Source: Prevotella sp. CAG:1320 (lineage in GTDB: Bacteria > Bacteroidota > Bacteroidia > Bacteroidales > Bacteroidaceae). Taken from it: a stretch of DNA of 64,000 nucleotides. Shown piece after piece: positions 1-10,800 of this stretch. Position 1 is the first letter of the stretch. Every line of letters begins with the position of its first letter. The notes beneath the pieces are model-generated. The model saw only the letters and a program-made list of their open reading frames with translations. It was not told the origin of the DNA and did not search any database. The DNA is taken from assembly GCA_000435635.1 (NCBI GenBank), contig FR882149.1:68386-132385 (forward strand), given 5' to 3'. The translations under genes and the position numbers were made by a program.

Positions 1-741
1 ATCTACCAATTATTCGTTTGCTTGCCCATCCTTTTGCTGGCAAGTATCATTACCAGTTTGGTAACCATTATAGGTTGCGTACTAGGAGACGGGCATTTTT
101 GGGGTTACTTTCCTGGCAAATATTGGTCAAGGCTGTGGATACGCCTGTTGCTGTTACCGGTCAAGGTTGATGGACGTGAACATTTGGCCAAGAACCAATC
201 GTATGTGTTCGTCTCCAACCACCAGGGAGCGTTCGATATTTTCCTCATCTATGGTTATCTCAACCGCAATTTTAAATGGATGATGAAGAAGAGCCTGCGC
301 AAAGTGCCTTTCGTTGGCATGGCTTGCGAGTACGCCCACCATATTTTCGTTGACAAAAGTGGTCCATCGAAAATAAAAGCCTCTTATGACCACGCCCGCG
401 AACAACTGCAAGAAGGCATGTCACTTGTGGTATTCCCCGAAGGAGCTAGAAGTTTCACGGGGGAAATGGGGCCGTTCCGAAGAGGAGCTTTCATGTTGGC
501 GGACGAGCTGCAATTGCCCGTATGCCCATTGACCATCAATGGTTCATACGATGTCAAGCCACGCACCAAAGACCTTTACTGGGTATTCTGGCATCCTTTG
601 CGCCTTACCATTCATGAGCCTATACAGCCAATAGGGAAAGGCCCGGAGAACGTGAAGAACCAGATGGAGCGCAGTTACCAGGCCATTATGGATGGATTGG
701 ATTCTAAATACAAAAGAGTTCATGAGAAAACCGAGCAATAA
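1..741 (+). CDS. plsC: 1-acyl-sn-glycerol-3-phosphate acyltransferase (PlsC family), 5' truncated by window
   Basis: Membrane-associated acyltransferase that transfers a fatty acyl chain to lysophosphatidic acid in phospholipid synthesis. The frame is open from base 1, so the true start lies left of the window; the TTG at 22 is not needed. A hydrophobic N-terminal stretch is followed by the acyltransferase motif NHxxxxD (NHQGAFD, visible residues 73-79) and the substrate-binding FPEGARS (145-151), both diagnostic of the family. It ends 78 bp before the next start, and a separate promoter sits in that gap, so the two genes are probably not strictly co-transcribed. The family is secure; acyl-chain or substrate preference cannot be read from the sequence. 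Confidence 0.9.
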   Translation: MYQLFVCLPILLLASIITSLVTIIGCVLGDGHFWGYFPGKYWSRLWIRLLLLPVKVDGREHLAKNQSYVFVSNHQGAFDIFLIYGYLNRNFKWMMKKSLRKVPFVGMACEYAHHIFVDKSGPSKIKASYDHAREQLQEGMSLVVFPEGARSFTGEMGPFRRGAFMLADELQLPVCPLTINGSYDVKPRTKDLYWVFWHPLRLTIHEPIQPIGKGPENVKNQMERSYQAIMDGLDSKYKRVHEKTEQ

Positions 742-752
742 CGGACAGCATA

Positions 753-783
753 TTGTGCGTTTCGGAAATAATATGTAACTTTG
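753..783 (+). promoter_or_regulatory. Bacteroidetes-type promoter for the glycosyltransferase gene
   Basis: TTG at 753-755 and TAACTTTG at 776-783 with 20 bp between them match the -33/-7 consensus (TTTG, TAnnTTTG). The predicted start of transcription lies just before the ATG at 820. Confidence 0.6.
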
Positions 784-819
784 CACCCAAAATTCCACTA
801 TTATATTAATAATGTATTC

Positions 820-1566
820 ATGAGTGACAGCATCGTAATTATACCTACTTACAACGAGCGGGAAAACATAGAGAAAATCATCCGGGCCGTATTTGGCCTG
901 CCAAAGGATTTTGATATCTTGGTCATAGACGATGGCAGCCCCGACGGAACAGCTTCCATCGTAAAGCGTTTAATGAGCGAAGAGTTCGCCGGCAAACTTC
1001 ATTTAATGGAACGCTCTGGCAAATTGGGACTGGGTACCGCTTATATCGCAGGCTTCAAATGGGCACTGGAAAAGGGGTATGAGTACGTGATAGAAATGGA
1101 TGCGGACTTCTCCCATAATCCGGAAGACCTGCCCCGGCTCTATGCCGCCACCCATGACGAAGGCTACGATGTGGCCATCGGTTCCCGTTACGTTACTGGC
1201 GTGAACGTGGTCAACTGGCCTATGGGACGTGTGCTGATGAGCTATTTCGCCTCCAAGTACGTGCAAATGGTTACAGGCATCAACGTGAAAGACACCACGG
1301 CGGGCTTCGTATGTTATAAACGCCAAGTACTGGCCACCATTCCTCTTGACGAAGTGCGCTTTAAAGGCTACGCTTTTCAGATAGAAATGAAATACACCGC
1401 CTATAAAATAGGATTCCGCATCAAGGAGGTGCCCGTGATATTCGTCAACAGGCGAGAAGGAACCAGCAAGATGAGCGGAGGTATTTTCGGCGAGGCCTTC
1501 TTCGGTGTACTACGATTGCGTTGGGAAGGATGGTTCCGCCATTACCCTCGCATGCCTCGGCAATAA
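820..1566 (+). CDS. Polyprenol-phosphate mannosyl/glucosyl transferase, GT2 (DPM1-like)
   Basis: Transfers a sugar from a nucleotide sugar to a polyprenyl phosphate at the cytoplasmic face of the inner membrane, supplying lipid-linked sugar for glycan or lipid modification. A short GT-A protein of 248 residues. Near the N terminus are the GT2 signature PTYNERENI and VIDDGSPDGT, then the metal-binding EMDADFSHNPED; the MKYTAYK.GFRIKEVPV segment is typical of the DPM1 group. The ATG at 820 is preferred over the in-frame TTG at 781 because the promoter -7 box (776-783) overlaps the TTG. No C-terminal membrane helices are present, so it is the catalytic-only form. The exact sugar is not determinable. 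Confidence 0.88.
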   Translation: MSDSIVIIPTYNERENIEKIIRAVFGLPKDFDILVIDDGSPDGTASIVKRLMSEEFAGKLHLMERSGKLGLGTAYIAGFKWALEKGYEYVIEMDADFSHNPEDLPRLYAATHDEGYDVAIGSRYVTGVNVVNWPMGRVLMSYFASKYVQMVTGINVKDTTAGFVCYKRQVLATIPLDEVRFKGYAFQIEMKYTAYKIGFRIKEVPVIFVNRREGTSKMSGGIFGEAFFGVLRLRWEGWFRHYPRMPRQ

Positions 1567-1617
1567 GACTAACGCCGACCGCAAAGCATGGCGTGAGCCA
1601 TGCGCAACAAACAAAAA

Positions 1618-4600
1618 ATGACAATACAGGATTTACAAAAGGCCTTAGGGCATAGGCCTCAAGTGAATGCCCTTTCGCAATTACTGGAAGACAAGGCGAA
1701 GCCAAATGTTTTCCTGCGTGGACTTGTGTCCTCGGCTACACCCATGGTATTCTCCGCCATCTTCCATAAGTCACCCCGCACAATGCTTTTTGTGCTCAAC
1801 GACGCAGACGAGGCCGGCTATTTCTACCATGACCTTACGCAAATATTGGGTTCTGAAACCGCTTACTTTTTTCCTTCCAGCTATCGCCGGGCGGTAAAAT
1901 ACGGACAAAAAGATGCCGGTAACGAGATATTGCGCACAGAGGTACTGGCTCATCTGGCCGCTTCTGATGGAGAGAAGCCCATGATGATAGTAAGTTTTCC
2001 CGAGGCATTGTCAGAGCTAATCGTTTCCAAGAAAAACATCCGCGACAATATACTTAAACTTGCGGTGGGACAGAACATCGACCCCATAGATGTGGCACAC
2101 ACGTTGCGTGAAGAAGGTTTCGAGGAAGTGGATTATGTTTATGAGCCTGGACAATTCGCGTGTCGAGGCAGTATACTCGATGTCTACTCCTACAGCAGTG
2201 AATATCCCTTTCGTATAGATTTCTTTGGAGATGAAGTTGACACCATCCGCACCTTTGACGTGGAAGACCAGCTCTCAAAGGAGAAACGCGAGGAAATAGA
2301 AATCGTTCCAGAATTAACTACGATAGAGAGTGAACGCAAGCCATTCTTGAGCGTTGTGCCTGATAATACGCTATTGGTCATAAAAGACTATGCTTTCGTA
2401 TGCGAACGCATAGCGCAGATTTACCAAGAAGGCTTCTCGGATGCCGCTTTAGTGGAGCGACTGGAAGGAGCCACCGAGCAAGAGCAGGAGCAGATAAGAA
2501 AACAAATGGTAAGGGAGCACAACCTTTGCACCGCCGTAACGTTCCGGGACATGGCCGACAAACTCCAGCGGGTGGAATTTGGTGCAGGTGTGACAGAACA
2601 AGAAAAAGAAAACAAAGAGGCAACAAAGCGAGAAGGCACATATACGCTCTCTTTTCACACAGAGCCTCAACCTTTATTCCACAAAAACTTTGAACTTCTG
2701 CGTTCCTCGTTAGAGGATTTCCTCCTGCGAGGGTATACCATATATATATTAGCCGACAGCGAAAAGCAAACACAACGTTTAGCCGACATATTCGCCGCGG
2801 AAGAATCCGGCAAGAAGCAAGATATTCCCTTTACACCTGTCAACAAGACTCTACACGAAGGCTTCACGGACAATGACGCCAAGGTGTGCGTATTTACTGA
2901 CCACCAGATATTCGATCGCTTCCACAAATATAACCTGAAGAGTGACGTGGCCAGGACTGGCAAGATGGCTCTTACGATGAAAGAACTGCAAGAAATGGAG
3001 CAAGGCGATTTCATCGTGCACGTAGATTTCGGCATAGGCAAGTTTGGCGGATTGGTAAGAGTGCCTTCAGGAAATAGCTACCATGAGATGATACGTATCC
3101 TCTACGCGCACGATGATATTGTGGACGTATCTATCCATTCTCTCTATAAAATCAGCAAGTACCGCTCTTCCAGTACGGGTGAGCCTCCTCGACTCAGCGT
3201 ATTGGGAACAGGAGCCTGGGAACGCATGAAGGAGAAAGCGAAAAAACGCATCAAGGACATTGCCCGAGATCTCATCAAGCTATACGCTACCCGCAGGAGA
3301 CAGAAAGGATTCGCTTTCCAGGGAGATACTTACTTGCAGCATGAGCTGGAAGCAGGCTTCCTCTACGAAGATACACCTGACCAACTAAAAGCCACACAAG
3401 AAGTAAAAGCAGATATGGAGGCGGCCCGCCCCATGGATCGTTTGATTTGCGGAGACGTAGGCTTTGGCAAAACAGAAGTGGCCATACGTTCCGCCTTCAA
3501 AGCGGCGGTAGACTCCAAACAAGTAGCGGTGTTGGTGCCTACCACTGTACTGGCTTTCCAACATTACCAGACATTCAGCAAACGATTGCAGAATTTCCCC
3601 GTCAAGGTAGAATATCTCTCACGAGCCCGTTCCGCCAAAGAGACCAAAGAAATACTAGCCGACTTGGCTGAAGGAAAGATAGACATACTGATAGGCACAC
3701 ATAAGTTGATATCCAAAACCGTGAAGTGGCATGATCTGGGATTGCTCATCATAGACGAGGAACAGAAGTTTGGCGTGAGCACGAAGGAGAAGTTACGCCA
3801 GTTAAAGACCAACGTGGATACACTCACAATGTCCGCCACGCCCATCCCTCGCACTTTACAATTCTCTTTGATGGGCGCCCGTGACATGAGCGTGATGCGC
3901 ACGCCGCCTCCCAACCGATATCCCATTCAAACGGAATTGACCACCTTCAACACTGAAGTGATACGGGATGCCATCAACTTCGAAATGAGCCGTAATGGTC
4001 AAGTGTATTTCGTCAACGACCGAATCTCCCGGTTGCAGGAAATCAAGATGATGATAGAAAAGACCGTGCCCGACTGCCGAGTAGTGGTAGGACACGGACA
4101 GATGAAACCCGACGAGTTGGAGAAGGTCATCGTGGACTTCATGAATTACGACTACGACGTATTGCTTTCTACGACTATCGTGGAGAACGGCATCGATATT
4201 CCCAACGCCAACACTATCATCATCAACGACGCTCATCGCTTCGGTCTCTCTGACCTGCACCAGATGCGAGGCAGAGTGGGACGTTCCAACAAGAAAGCGT
4301 TCTGTTACCTGCTGGCACCTCCACGCAGCATGCTAACTACCGAAGCCAGACGCAGATTGGAAGCATTGGAAACTTTCAGCGGACTGGGTAGTGGTTTTAA
4401 CCTAGCCATGCAAGACCTGGACATTCGTGGCGCTGGCAACCTGTTGGGAAGTGAGCAAAGCGGGTTTATGGAAGACCTGGGCTACGAGACATACCAAAAG
4501 ATATTGTCGCAAGCGGTGACTGAATTGAAAAACGAAGAATTCCAGGACATCTATGAGGAAGACATGAAAGATGGCAAAACCATCACCGGAGATGACTTCG

Positions 4601-5052
4601 TGGATGATTGCGGAATGGATAGCGACCTGGAAATGTATTTTCCTGACAATTATGTGCCTGGGGTCAGTGAGCGCATGCTGCTATATCGTGAATTGGACCA
4701 CATAGAGAGCGATGATGACTTGCAACGCTATCGCCAGCGTTTGATAGACCGCTTCGGACCTGTCCCCAAAGAAGCCGATGAGCTGATGTCCGTGGTGAAA
4801 TTGCGGCGCAGAGGCAAGCGGTTGGGCTGTGAGAAGATAATCCTCAAACAAGGCATCATGCAAATGCAATTTGTCTCCAACACGCAAAGCCCTTTCTACC
4901 GAAGCGACACGTTTGGCAAAGTTATTGACTACGTAGCCAACCACGTAAAAGACAGTGCGCTTAAAGAGAAAAACAACAAGCGATATCTGCGCATAAAAGG
5001 GGTAAACACCGTGGCGCAGGCTTGCGAGATATTGTCTGACATCAGCAAATGA
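1618..5052 (+). CDS. mfd: Transcription-repair coupling factor Mfd
   Basis: ATP-driven DNA translocase that removes stalled RNA polymerase at lesions and recruits UvrA. Domains in order: UvrB-like N-terminal module, the RNA polymerase-interacting domain around the GDFIVHVDFGIGKF stretch, a superfamily 2 helicase core with Walker A GDVGFGKTEV (near residue 612) and Walker B DEEQ (near 713), the MSATPIPRT motif, the helicase C motif QMRGRVGRSNK, and the C-terminal TRCF domain. Length of about 1144 residues is normal. An in-frame ATG at 1600 would add six residues; 1618 (MTIQDLQK) is chosen because it gives the N terminus I recall for Bacteroidales Mfd proteins. The symporter gene starts 6 bp after its stop, suggesting read-through transcription. 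Confidence 0.95.
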   Translation: MTIQDLQKALGHRPQVNALSQLLEDKAKPNVFLRGLVSSATPMVFSAIFHKSPRTMLFVLNDADEAGYFYHDLTQILGSETAYFFPSSYRRAVKYGQKDAGNEILRTEVLAHLAASDGEKPMMIVSFPEALSELIVSKKNIRDNILKLAVGQNIDPIDVAHTLREEGFEEVDYVYEPGQFACRGSILDVYSYSSEYPFRIDFFGDEVDTIRTFDVEDQLSKEKREEIEIVPELTTIESERKPFLSVVPDNTLLVIKDYAFVCERIAQIYQEGFSDAALVERLEGATEQEQEQIRKQMVREHNLCTAVTFRDMADKLQRVEFGAGVTEQEKENKEATKREGTYTLSFHTEPQPLFHKNFELLRSSLEDFLLRGYTIYILADSEKQTQRLADIFAAEESGKKQDIPFTPVNKTLHEGFTDNDAKVCVFTDHQIFDRFHKYNLKSDVARTGKMALTMKELQEMEQGDFIVHVDFGIGKFGGLVRVPSGNSYHEMIRILYAHDDIVDVSIHSLYKISKYRSSSTGEPPRLSVLGTGAWERMKEKAKKRIKDIARDLIKLYATRRRQKGFAFQGDTYLQHELEAGFLYEDTPDQLKATQEVKADMEAARPMDRLICGDVGFGKTEVAIRSAFKAAVDSKQVAVLVPTTVLAFQHYQTFSKRLQNFPVKVEYLSRARSAKETKEILADLAEGKIDILIGTHKLISKTVKWHDLGLLIIDEEQKFGVSTKEKLRQLKTNVDTLTMSATPIPRTLQFSLMGARDMSVMRTPPPNRYPIQTELTTFNTEVIRDAINFEMSRNGQVYFVNDRISRLQEIKMMIEKTVPDCRVVVGHGQMKPDELEKVIVDFMNYDYDVLLSTTIVENGIDIPNANTIIINDAHRFGLSDLHQMRGRVGRSNKKAFCYLLAPPRSMLTTEARRRLEALETFSGLGSGFNLAMQDLDIRGAGNLLGSEQSGFMEDLGYETYQKILSQAVTELKNEEFQDIYEEDMKDGKTITGDDFVDDCGMDSDLEMYFPDNYVPGVSERMLLYRELDHIESDDDLQRYRQRLIDRFGPVPKEADELMSVVKLRRRGKRLGCEKIILKQGIMQMQFVSNTQSPFYRSDTFGKVIDYVANHVKDSALKEKNNKRYLRIKGVNTVAQACEILSDISK

Positions 5053-5058
5053 TGCCCA

Positions 5059-6513
5059 ATGTTGATGCTTGTCACCATCCTGTTATATTTTTGTGCCCTG
5101 CTAATACTGAGCAGGCTCACTGCCCGTCGTTCCTCCAATGACACTTTCTTTCGTGGCAATCGGCAGTCACCATGGTATATGGTGGCATTCGGCATGGTAG
5201 GAGCTTCCATCTCTGGAGTTTCTTTTGTGTCAGTGCCTGGAATGGTAATCAGCATGGACATGACTTACCTGCAAATGTGCGCGGGATTTATCTTGGGTTA
5301 CTTCGCCGTGGCATTTGTCTTGTTACCCATCTACTATCGCATGCGACTTACCACCATCTACAGTTATTTACGCATACGATTAGGAACGCGCTCTTACAAG
5401 ACAGGGGCAAGTTTTTTCTTGCTTTCCAAGATGGTGGGAGCGGCTGTCAGGTTCTATGTAGTATGCATTATTCTGCAACGATTCGTTTTAGACGAGGTGG
5501 GCATACCATTTCCCGTCACGGTTGTGGCGATGGTGGGATTAATATGGTTTTATACACGCAAGGGAGGAATCAAGACTTTGGTGTGGACGGATACCTTCCA
5601 GACTTTCTGCATGTTTTTGTCTTTGGTTCTCATCTTCATGGCAGTGACACAACGATTGGAACTCTCGTTGCCAAGAGCCATACAGGCCATCACGGCAGAC
5701 AGCCATAGCCAAGTATGGGTATTTGACGACTGGGTTTCCAGGCAAAATTTCTGGAAACAATTCCTTAGCGGAGTATTTGTGGTTATCGTCATGACAGGAC
5801 TTGACCAAGACATGATGCAAAAGAATCTGACCTGTAAAAGCCTCAAAGAGGCACAGAAAGACATGTGCACCTATGGCTTCGCCTTTGTACCCGCCAATTT
5901 ACTGTTGCTCTCCTTGGGCATCTTGCTCATGATGTTAGCGCACAAAGAAGGCATTCCCCTCCCCTCTTCTAGCGATGACCTGATGCCTATGTTCACCGCG
6001 ACGGGCATGATGAGCGAATCCGTGACGGTGCTCTTCACTATAGGCATCGTGGCGGCAAGCTTCTCCAGCGCGGACTCCGCGCTCACGGCACTTACCACCT
6101 CCTATTGCGTTGACATACACGAGCGGCCAGACGATGAGCGGTTGCGCAAACGAGCCCATCTGATGATAGCCATACTCTTCGTGCTCTTCATACTGGTCTT
6201 TCGTGCGGTAAACTCCACCAGTGTCATCGACGCCATTTACATCCTCTGTTCCTATACTTACGGTCCCTTGCTGGGACTGTTCGCCTTTGGGTTGTTCACA
6301 CGGTGGCAGATACGCGACCAATATGTGCCATGGGTGGCAATCGCAAGTCCCATAATCTGCGGAGTAGTGGATTTCCTTTCGCAAAACCTATGGCAATACA
6401 AGTTCGGCTATGAGTTGCTCATGCTCAATGGCGCACTCACGTTCCTGGGACTATATTTGTTGCGCAAACAAGCAGGCCAGTTCCATGGCCACGGCAAAAA
6501 GCAAGACACATAA
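5059..6513 (+). CDS. Sodium:solute symporter (SSS family)
   Basis: Inner-membrane secondary transporter using a sodium gradient to import a small solute. About 13 hydrophobic segments across 484 residues; the N-terminal RGNRQSPWYMVAFGMVGASISG region is the conserved SSS entry with the broken first helix, and GIVAASFSSADSALTALTTS matches the conserved sodium-site helix of this family. It follows mfd by 6 bp, as seen in other Bacteroidales. The substrate is unknown; the closest general annotation would be a proline/sugar/sialate-type SSS member, and I would not go further. Its 3' end converges with the AmpG-like gene, with a short repeat array in the 51-bp gap. Confidence 0.88.
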   Translation: MLMLVTILLYFCALLILSRLTARRSSNDTFFRGNRQSPWYMVAFGMVGASISGVSFVSVPGMVISMDMTYLQMCAGFILGYFAVAFVLLPIYYRMRLTTIYSYLRIRLGTRSYKTGASFFLLSKMVGAAVRFYVVCIILQRFVLDEVGIPFPVTVVAMVGLIWFYTRKGGIKTLVWTDTFQTFCMFLSLVLIFMAVTQRLELSLPRAIQAITADSHSQVWVFDDWVSRQNFWKQFLSGVFVVIVMTGLDQDMMQKNLTCKSLKEAQKDMCTYGFAFVPANLLLLSLGILLMMLAHKEGIPLPSSSDDLMPMFTATGMMSESVTVLFTIGIVAASFSSADSALTALTTSYCVDIHERPDDERLRKRAHLMIAILFVLFILVFRAVNSTSVIDAIYILCSYTYGPLLGLFAFGLFTRWQIRDQYVPWVAIASPIICGVVDFLSQNLWQYKFGYELLMLNGALTFLGLYLLRKQAGQFHGHGKKQDT

Positions 6514-6517
6514 AACA

Positions 6518-6550
6518 CAGTAGCACTGAAATCAAAAGTCAGTACCACTG
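6518..6550. repeat. Two-unit 22-bp-period palindromic array, CAGTAnnACTG family
   Basis: CAGTAGCACTG (6518-6528) and CAGTACCACTG (6540-6550) lie exactly 22 bp apart in the gap between two convergent genes. The same 11-mer family occurs at 42691-42768, including similar spacer text (AAATCAAAAGT-like). Confidence 0.75.
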
Positions 6551-6564
6551 CTATTTTGAGTGGC

Positions 6565-7845
6565 CTATTCCCGCTTCTTGCCAAACTCGGGATCAATCTT
6601 CACGAAATAAGCCACCAAGTATGTCATGACACACATCACACACACTATGATGAAGAAGGCTTTATAGCCTACCCACTCTTGCAAAGCACCTGCAAAAAGT
6701 CCTGGTATCATCATGGAGAGAGCCATGAAAGCCGTGCAGATGGCATAGTGGCTAGTCTTGAACTCGCCTCGGCTGTAATAAATAAGATACAGCATATAGG
6801 CCGTAAAGCCAAAACCATAACCAAACTGCTCCACAAAGACACACAGATTAATAACAAACAGACTTTCTGGCAAGGCATAGCTCATGTAAACATATACCAA
6901 ATCGGGCAAGGTGATGGCGCAAACCATGGGCCACAGCCATCGTTTCAAGCCATCCCTTCCCACGGCCATGCCGCCCAAGATACCGCCCAATGTCAGGCCT
7001 ACTACTCCCACAGTGCCTTGCACCAATCCGTATTCTTGAGGTGAGAGGGCCAAACCGCCATTTTGGACCGAATCCACAAGGAACAAGGCGGATATCTTGG
7101 CCAGCAGTCCCTCTGGCATGCGATAGAGCAACATGAAAAGAAGGCCAATCATGGTTTCCTTCACTGGATATTTCGTGACAAAAGTACGAAGCGTCCTTCC
7201 TAATTCAACAAGCAGCAGAGCGGGACTGGCACTATGTCTTGAGCTATCCTCCCTGGGACGAGGCAACACATAGCCATGCCACAACCAAAGAGCTATGAAA
7301 ATGCCTGTAACACCATAGAACATCAAGCTCCATGAATAAGGGATGTCGCCACGGTATATCACTTGCAAGTTGCCAGCCACCATCACCAACACCCCTTGGC
7401 CAAAGATGGTGGCCAATCGATAGAATGTGCTGCGAATACCTACAAACCACGCTTGTTCATGCTCGTTGAGGCCCAACATGTAGAAGCCATCAGCGGCAAT
7501 GTCATGAGTGGCGCTGGAAAAGGCCATCACCCAAAAAAAGAAAAGCGTGCCTTGCAGCCAGAAGTCTGTGGGAATAGTGAAGGCGATACCGCCAAAAGCC
7601 GCTCCAATGAGCAACTGCATGGTCACCACCCACCACCGCTTTGTGCGAACCACGTCTATGAAAGGGCTCCACAATGGCTTGATGACCCATGGCAAGTAGA
7701 GCCATGAGGTATAGAAAGTAATCTCGGTATTGCTTAGCCCTAGTTGTTTATAGAGTATCAGCGACACGGTCATCACCGCTACATAGGGCAATCCTTCCGC
7801 GAAATAGAGCGAGGGCACCCAGGCCCATGGGGATTTATTTCTCAT
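6565..7845 (-). CDS. AmpG-like MFS permease (muropeptide / PAT family)
   Basis: Twelve-helix major facilitator of 426 residues. The N terminus (SLYFAEGLPYVAVMTVS, then QLGLSNTEITFYTSWLYLPW and IKPLWSPFID) matches the AmpG/acetyl-CoA transporter branch, whose best-known member imports anhydro-muropeptides for peptidoglycan recycling. The gene lies 34 bp downstream of the large SpoIID-containing gene on the same strand, so the pair is likely co-transcribed. SpoIID-type domains act on or bind peptidoglycan, which supports a cell-wall sugar or muropeptide substrate. That is inference from context; other PAT-family substrates remain possible. Confidence 0.82.
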   Translation of the reverse strand: MRNKSPWAWVPSLYFAEGLPYVAVMTVSLILYKQLGLSNTEITFYTSWLYLPWVIKPLWSPFIDVVRTKRWWVVTMQLLIGAAFGGIAFTIPTDFWLQGTLFFFWVMAFSSATHDIAADGFYMLGLNEHEQAWFVGIRSTFYRLATIFGQGVLVMVAGNLQVIYRGDIPYSWSLMFYGVTGIFIALWLWHGYVLPRPREDSSRHSASPALLLVELGRTLRTFVTKYPVKETMIGLLFMLLYRMPEGLLAKISALFLVDSVQNGGLALSPQEYGLVQGTVGVVGLTLGGILGGMAVGRDGLKRWLWPMVCAITLPDLVYVYMSYALPESLFVINLCVFVEQFGYGFGFTAYMLYLIYYSRGEFKTSHYAICTAFMALSMMIPGLFAGALQEWVGYKAFFIIVCVMCVMTYLVAYFVKIDPEFGKKRE

Positions 7846-7879
7846 CGTGATTGTATAGGTCTATCTTTCAAATGTATTG

Positions 7880-10800
7880 TTATTTGTATATTTTCTCTAT
7901 GACAGCGCCTTGGTAGTAATGGCGCAATATCTCATCGTAGCCATAGCCTTGGTGCCCCATCATGGCAGCGCCTATCTGACATAAGCCCACACCATGTCCC
8001 CAGCCCGCTCCTCTCAAGACGAACTTGCCAGGTATGCCTTCCTCGTTCACGTCAAGGCGATCTACTACGAAAGCGGAACTATAGAGATGAGTCTCGCTTA
8101 GCGCACGGCGTATTTCCAATTCCTTACCAATAGTGAAATGAAGCTTACTTCCCTCTATGCGCAGTTGAGACACGCGGCCGCTTTTGCCACGCTCCACTGG
8201 TATCAAGTTAATTATCTCGCCAAAATCCATCTTGAGTTTCCTGGCTATCAATTGGGAGAGTTCCTCCTGCCGATAGCTTACTTCCCAACGATAAAAATCA
8301 TTGGTTTCTTGATCATAGTCGTTGAGCACTTGTCGCAACACGCTGGTATCATCTGTATTGCAAAAAGCCTCAGGCTTGGAAAGTATCCATTTTCTGGCCT
8401 CTTCCTCTCGAGTAAGGTCTGGCAATGCCTCGCCTGCGTCATGGTCGTACACAGACTTGAGGTAAGGTTTTTGTGTATTCTCCCAGCAATAAAGATACTC
8501 CTCTGTCACACCACCACAGCACTTGGAAAAACGGGCATCACATATTTCCCCCTCATACATCAATATCTGTCCGCGAGTCTGCCTGACCGCTTCCCCTACT
8601 TGGGCGGAAGTGGCTTTGGTGATACCTTGATATCGCTGGCAATGGTCATCCGCGCAAACATCGAAAAGCGTATGGTCCTCACGGTCATACCAACGAATCA
8701 ACGCGTCATCCCGCTTGATAAACGAGAAAAAGTCATTGCCCTCACCAGTGCTCTTGCGTCTGCGTTCCATCTGGGCCAATAACCAAGAACGAGAAATTAC
8801 CGCATGCGCCTTCAACAACTCTAGGCCAGACGTGGCACGCATCTCGCTTGAGATTACGCTTTCCAGGTACTTCTCTATTGGCAACTCATTGATGGCGCAT
8901 ATCTTGTCTACTTCCACCACTAGCTTCAACGTACCCAAGAAGGTCTGCGTTTCCTTGCGTTCCCAATGAAAGTCTACACCTATAGTCACGTCATGAAGCG
9001 AAAAAGAAGCGTCCGCGGTCGAAGGCTGGAAGACAAGTTGACTATATTGCTTGCCATTCCATAATATGCCTCCTTCCGAGAAACATACCTTTTGCATGCC
9101 TTCCACAGCGTTGCCTTTGGCCAAATACGGTTTGTTGAGCGAAAAACAAATCTCCTTGCCTCGCACGATACCTACAGACACCTCGGGTTGTTTGTTGGTC
9201 AACGATTCGATAAAGGCCGAACAAGGCTTTCGTTCCTTTCGTTCCTCTTGAGCCACCTTTTTCTTGATAGCCTGAATGTCATCTACAGAGGCGGCGCATT
9301 CCGCCAAGATTCCCTCAGCCTTGGCACTCGTAAGCTTACGGAAATCCTCCTCCCTTGGCACAATAATGAGTCCTGCCATGTCCAAGGCGCCAGGAGACAC
9401 CAAACATTGTTCGTCTCCTTTTTCATAGTAGCAGTCTGGCCTGTGTTTGGCACGGGGTATTACCACTGTTACGTATTGCCCTTGCTGTTTCCAGCTCAAG
9501 ATATTCATCATAGGCTCCTCTTCATGCTCCTTGACGGGCATGGCCTTATACAAGCGGCTGAAAAGCTTGGAATTCATCACCTCATTGGTGCTTTGTATCA
9601 CAAAGGCACTGATGGCGAAGCCCGTGAGCAAAGAGATCTGATTACCCTCGTCTAATACATAAAGCGGTTCCAGCTCCCTGCTCAATCGTTGCCATGAGCT
9701 TTGTAAAGGCACCACCCCACCGCTGCCTGCTTGTAAATGCAAATGGTCGGGCGCGGAGGCTCCACATTTTGGTCCGTTATAAAACACCATTAATCCAGGA
9801 TGCCTGTCCAACACCTGATTGATTAAGTGATAGCAATCCATAATGCGTTGGGGCCTATGCTGGCGGGCGGCTATCGTGAAATGAACGGGCAAAATAGGAT
9901 AAGGATTCACCAACATCTGGAAATCCGCGCCCAATGGATTGGCAATCTGTTGGGCGGGGCGATTTCTTTCGCAAAGAAAACAAGGCCGCTCACTCAAGGT
10001 ATTACTATCTATTTTTGCCCCCGTAGACACCATGCGGGCTGGATTGTATTGCACCAATATATCATCAGCCAACGCCCTCACTTCTACATTACGCAAATCT
10101 CTGTAGCGTTGCCACGCCTCTGGCCATCGCTCTATCTGCAGGCTGAAAAAACGGCTAGCCGAACTATCTTCCACAATATCCGCCTTGCCTTGCGCCAGCT
10201 GTTGCCTTGCCATTATCTCCATGGTGCGCAGGCGATCCTTATACAGGTTGTTGGCGTTAACCTTTTCCACGCTAAGCGCGGCATCGCTATTGCCATTCCA
10301 ACGGCGGCAGAGATATAATTCCTCATATATGCGGCCTATGCGATAACGACGGCAGAAAGCCAACCCCACGGCATAGTCTTCACCATAACTGGTATTAGGA
10401 AAGCGGATTTGCCGCAACAACGGAGTGAAAAAAGCCCGTGGAGCTCCCAGTCCATTGATACGCAAGGCATTGTTGCATCCGTTATCTTCCGTCCATTCTT
10501 TATGGTCTATCAGTCCTGGGGGAAGGGTGTTCAGGTCAAAGTCACACATCCGATAGCTACCTATCACCATAGCGGCTTTTTGCTCATGGAAAGCATCCAC
10601 TATCCTTTGCAGCGTAAGAGGTGAGCTGTAAAGGTCATCGCTATCCAATTGCACGGCAAATCTTCCACAATACTCACTGGAGACGGCTTCATTCCAGCAA
10701 CCGCCAATACCTAAATCGGTTCGCTGGGGAATAATGACAAACAGGCGTTGATACTTTTCCGCTTCCAACCTGGCCTGTATATTCCGCAGTATGTCTCCCG

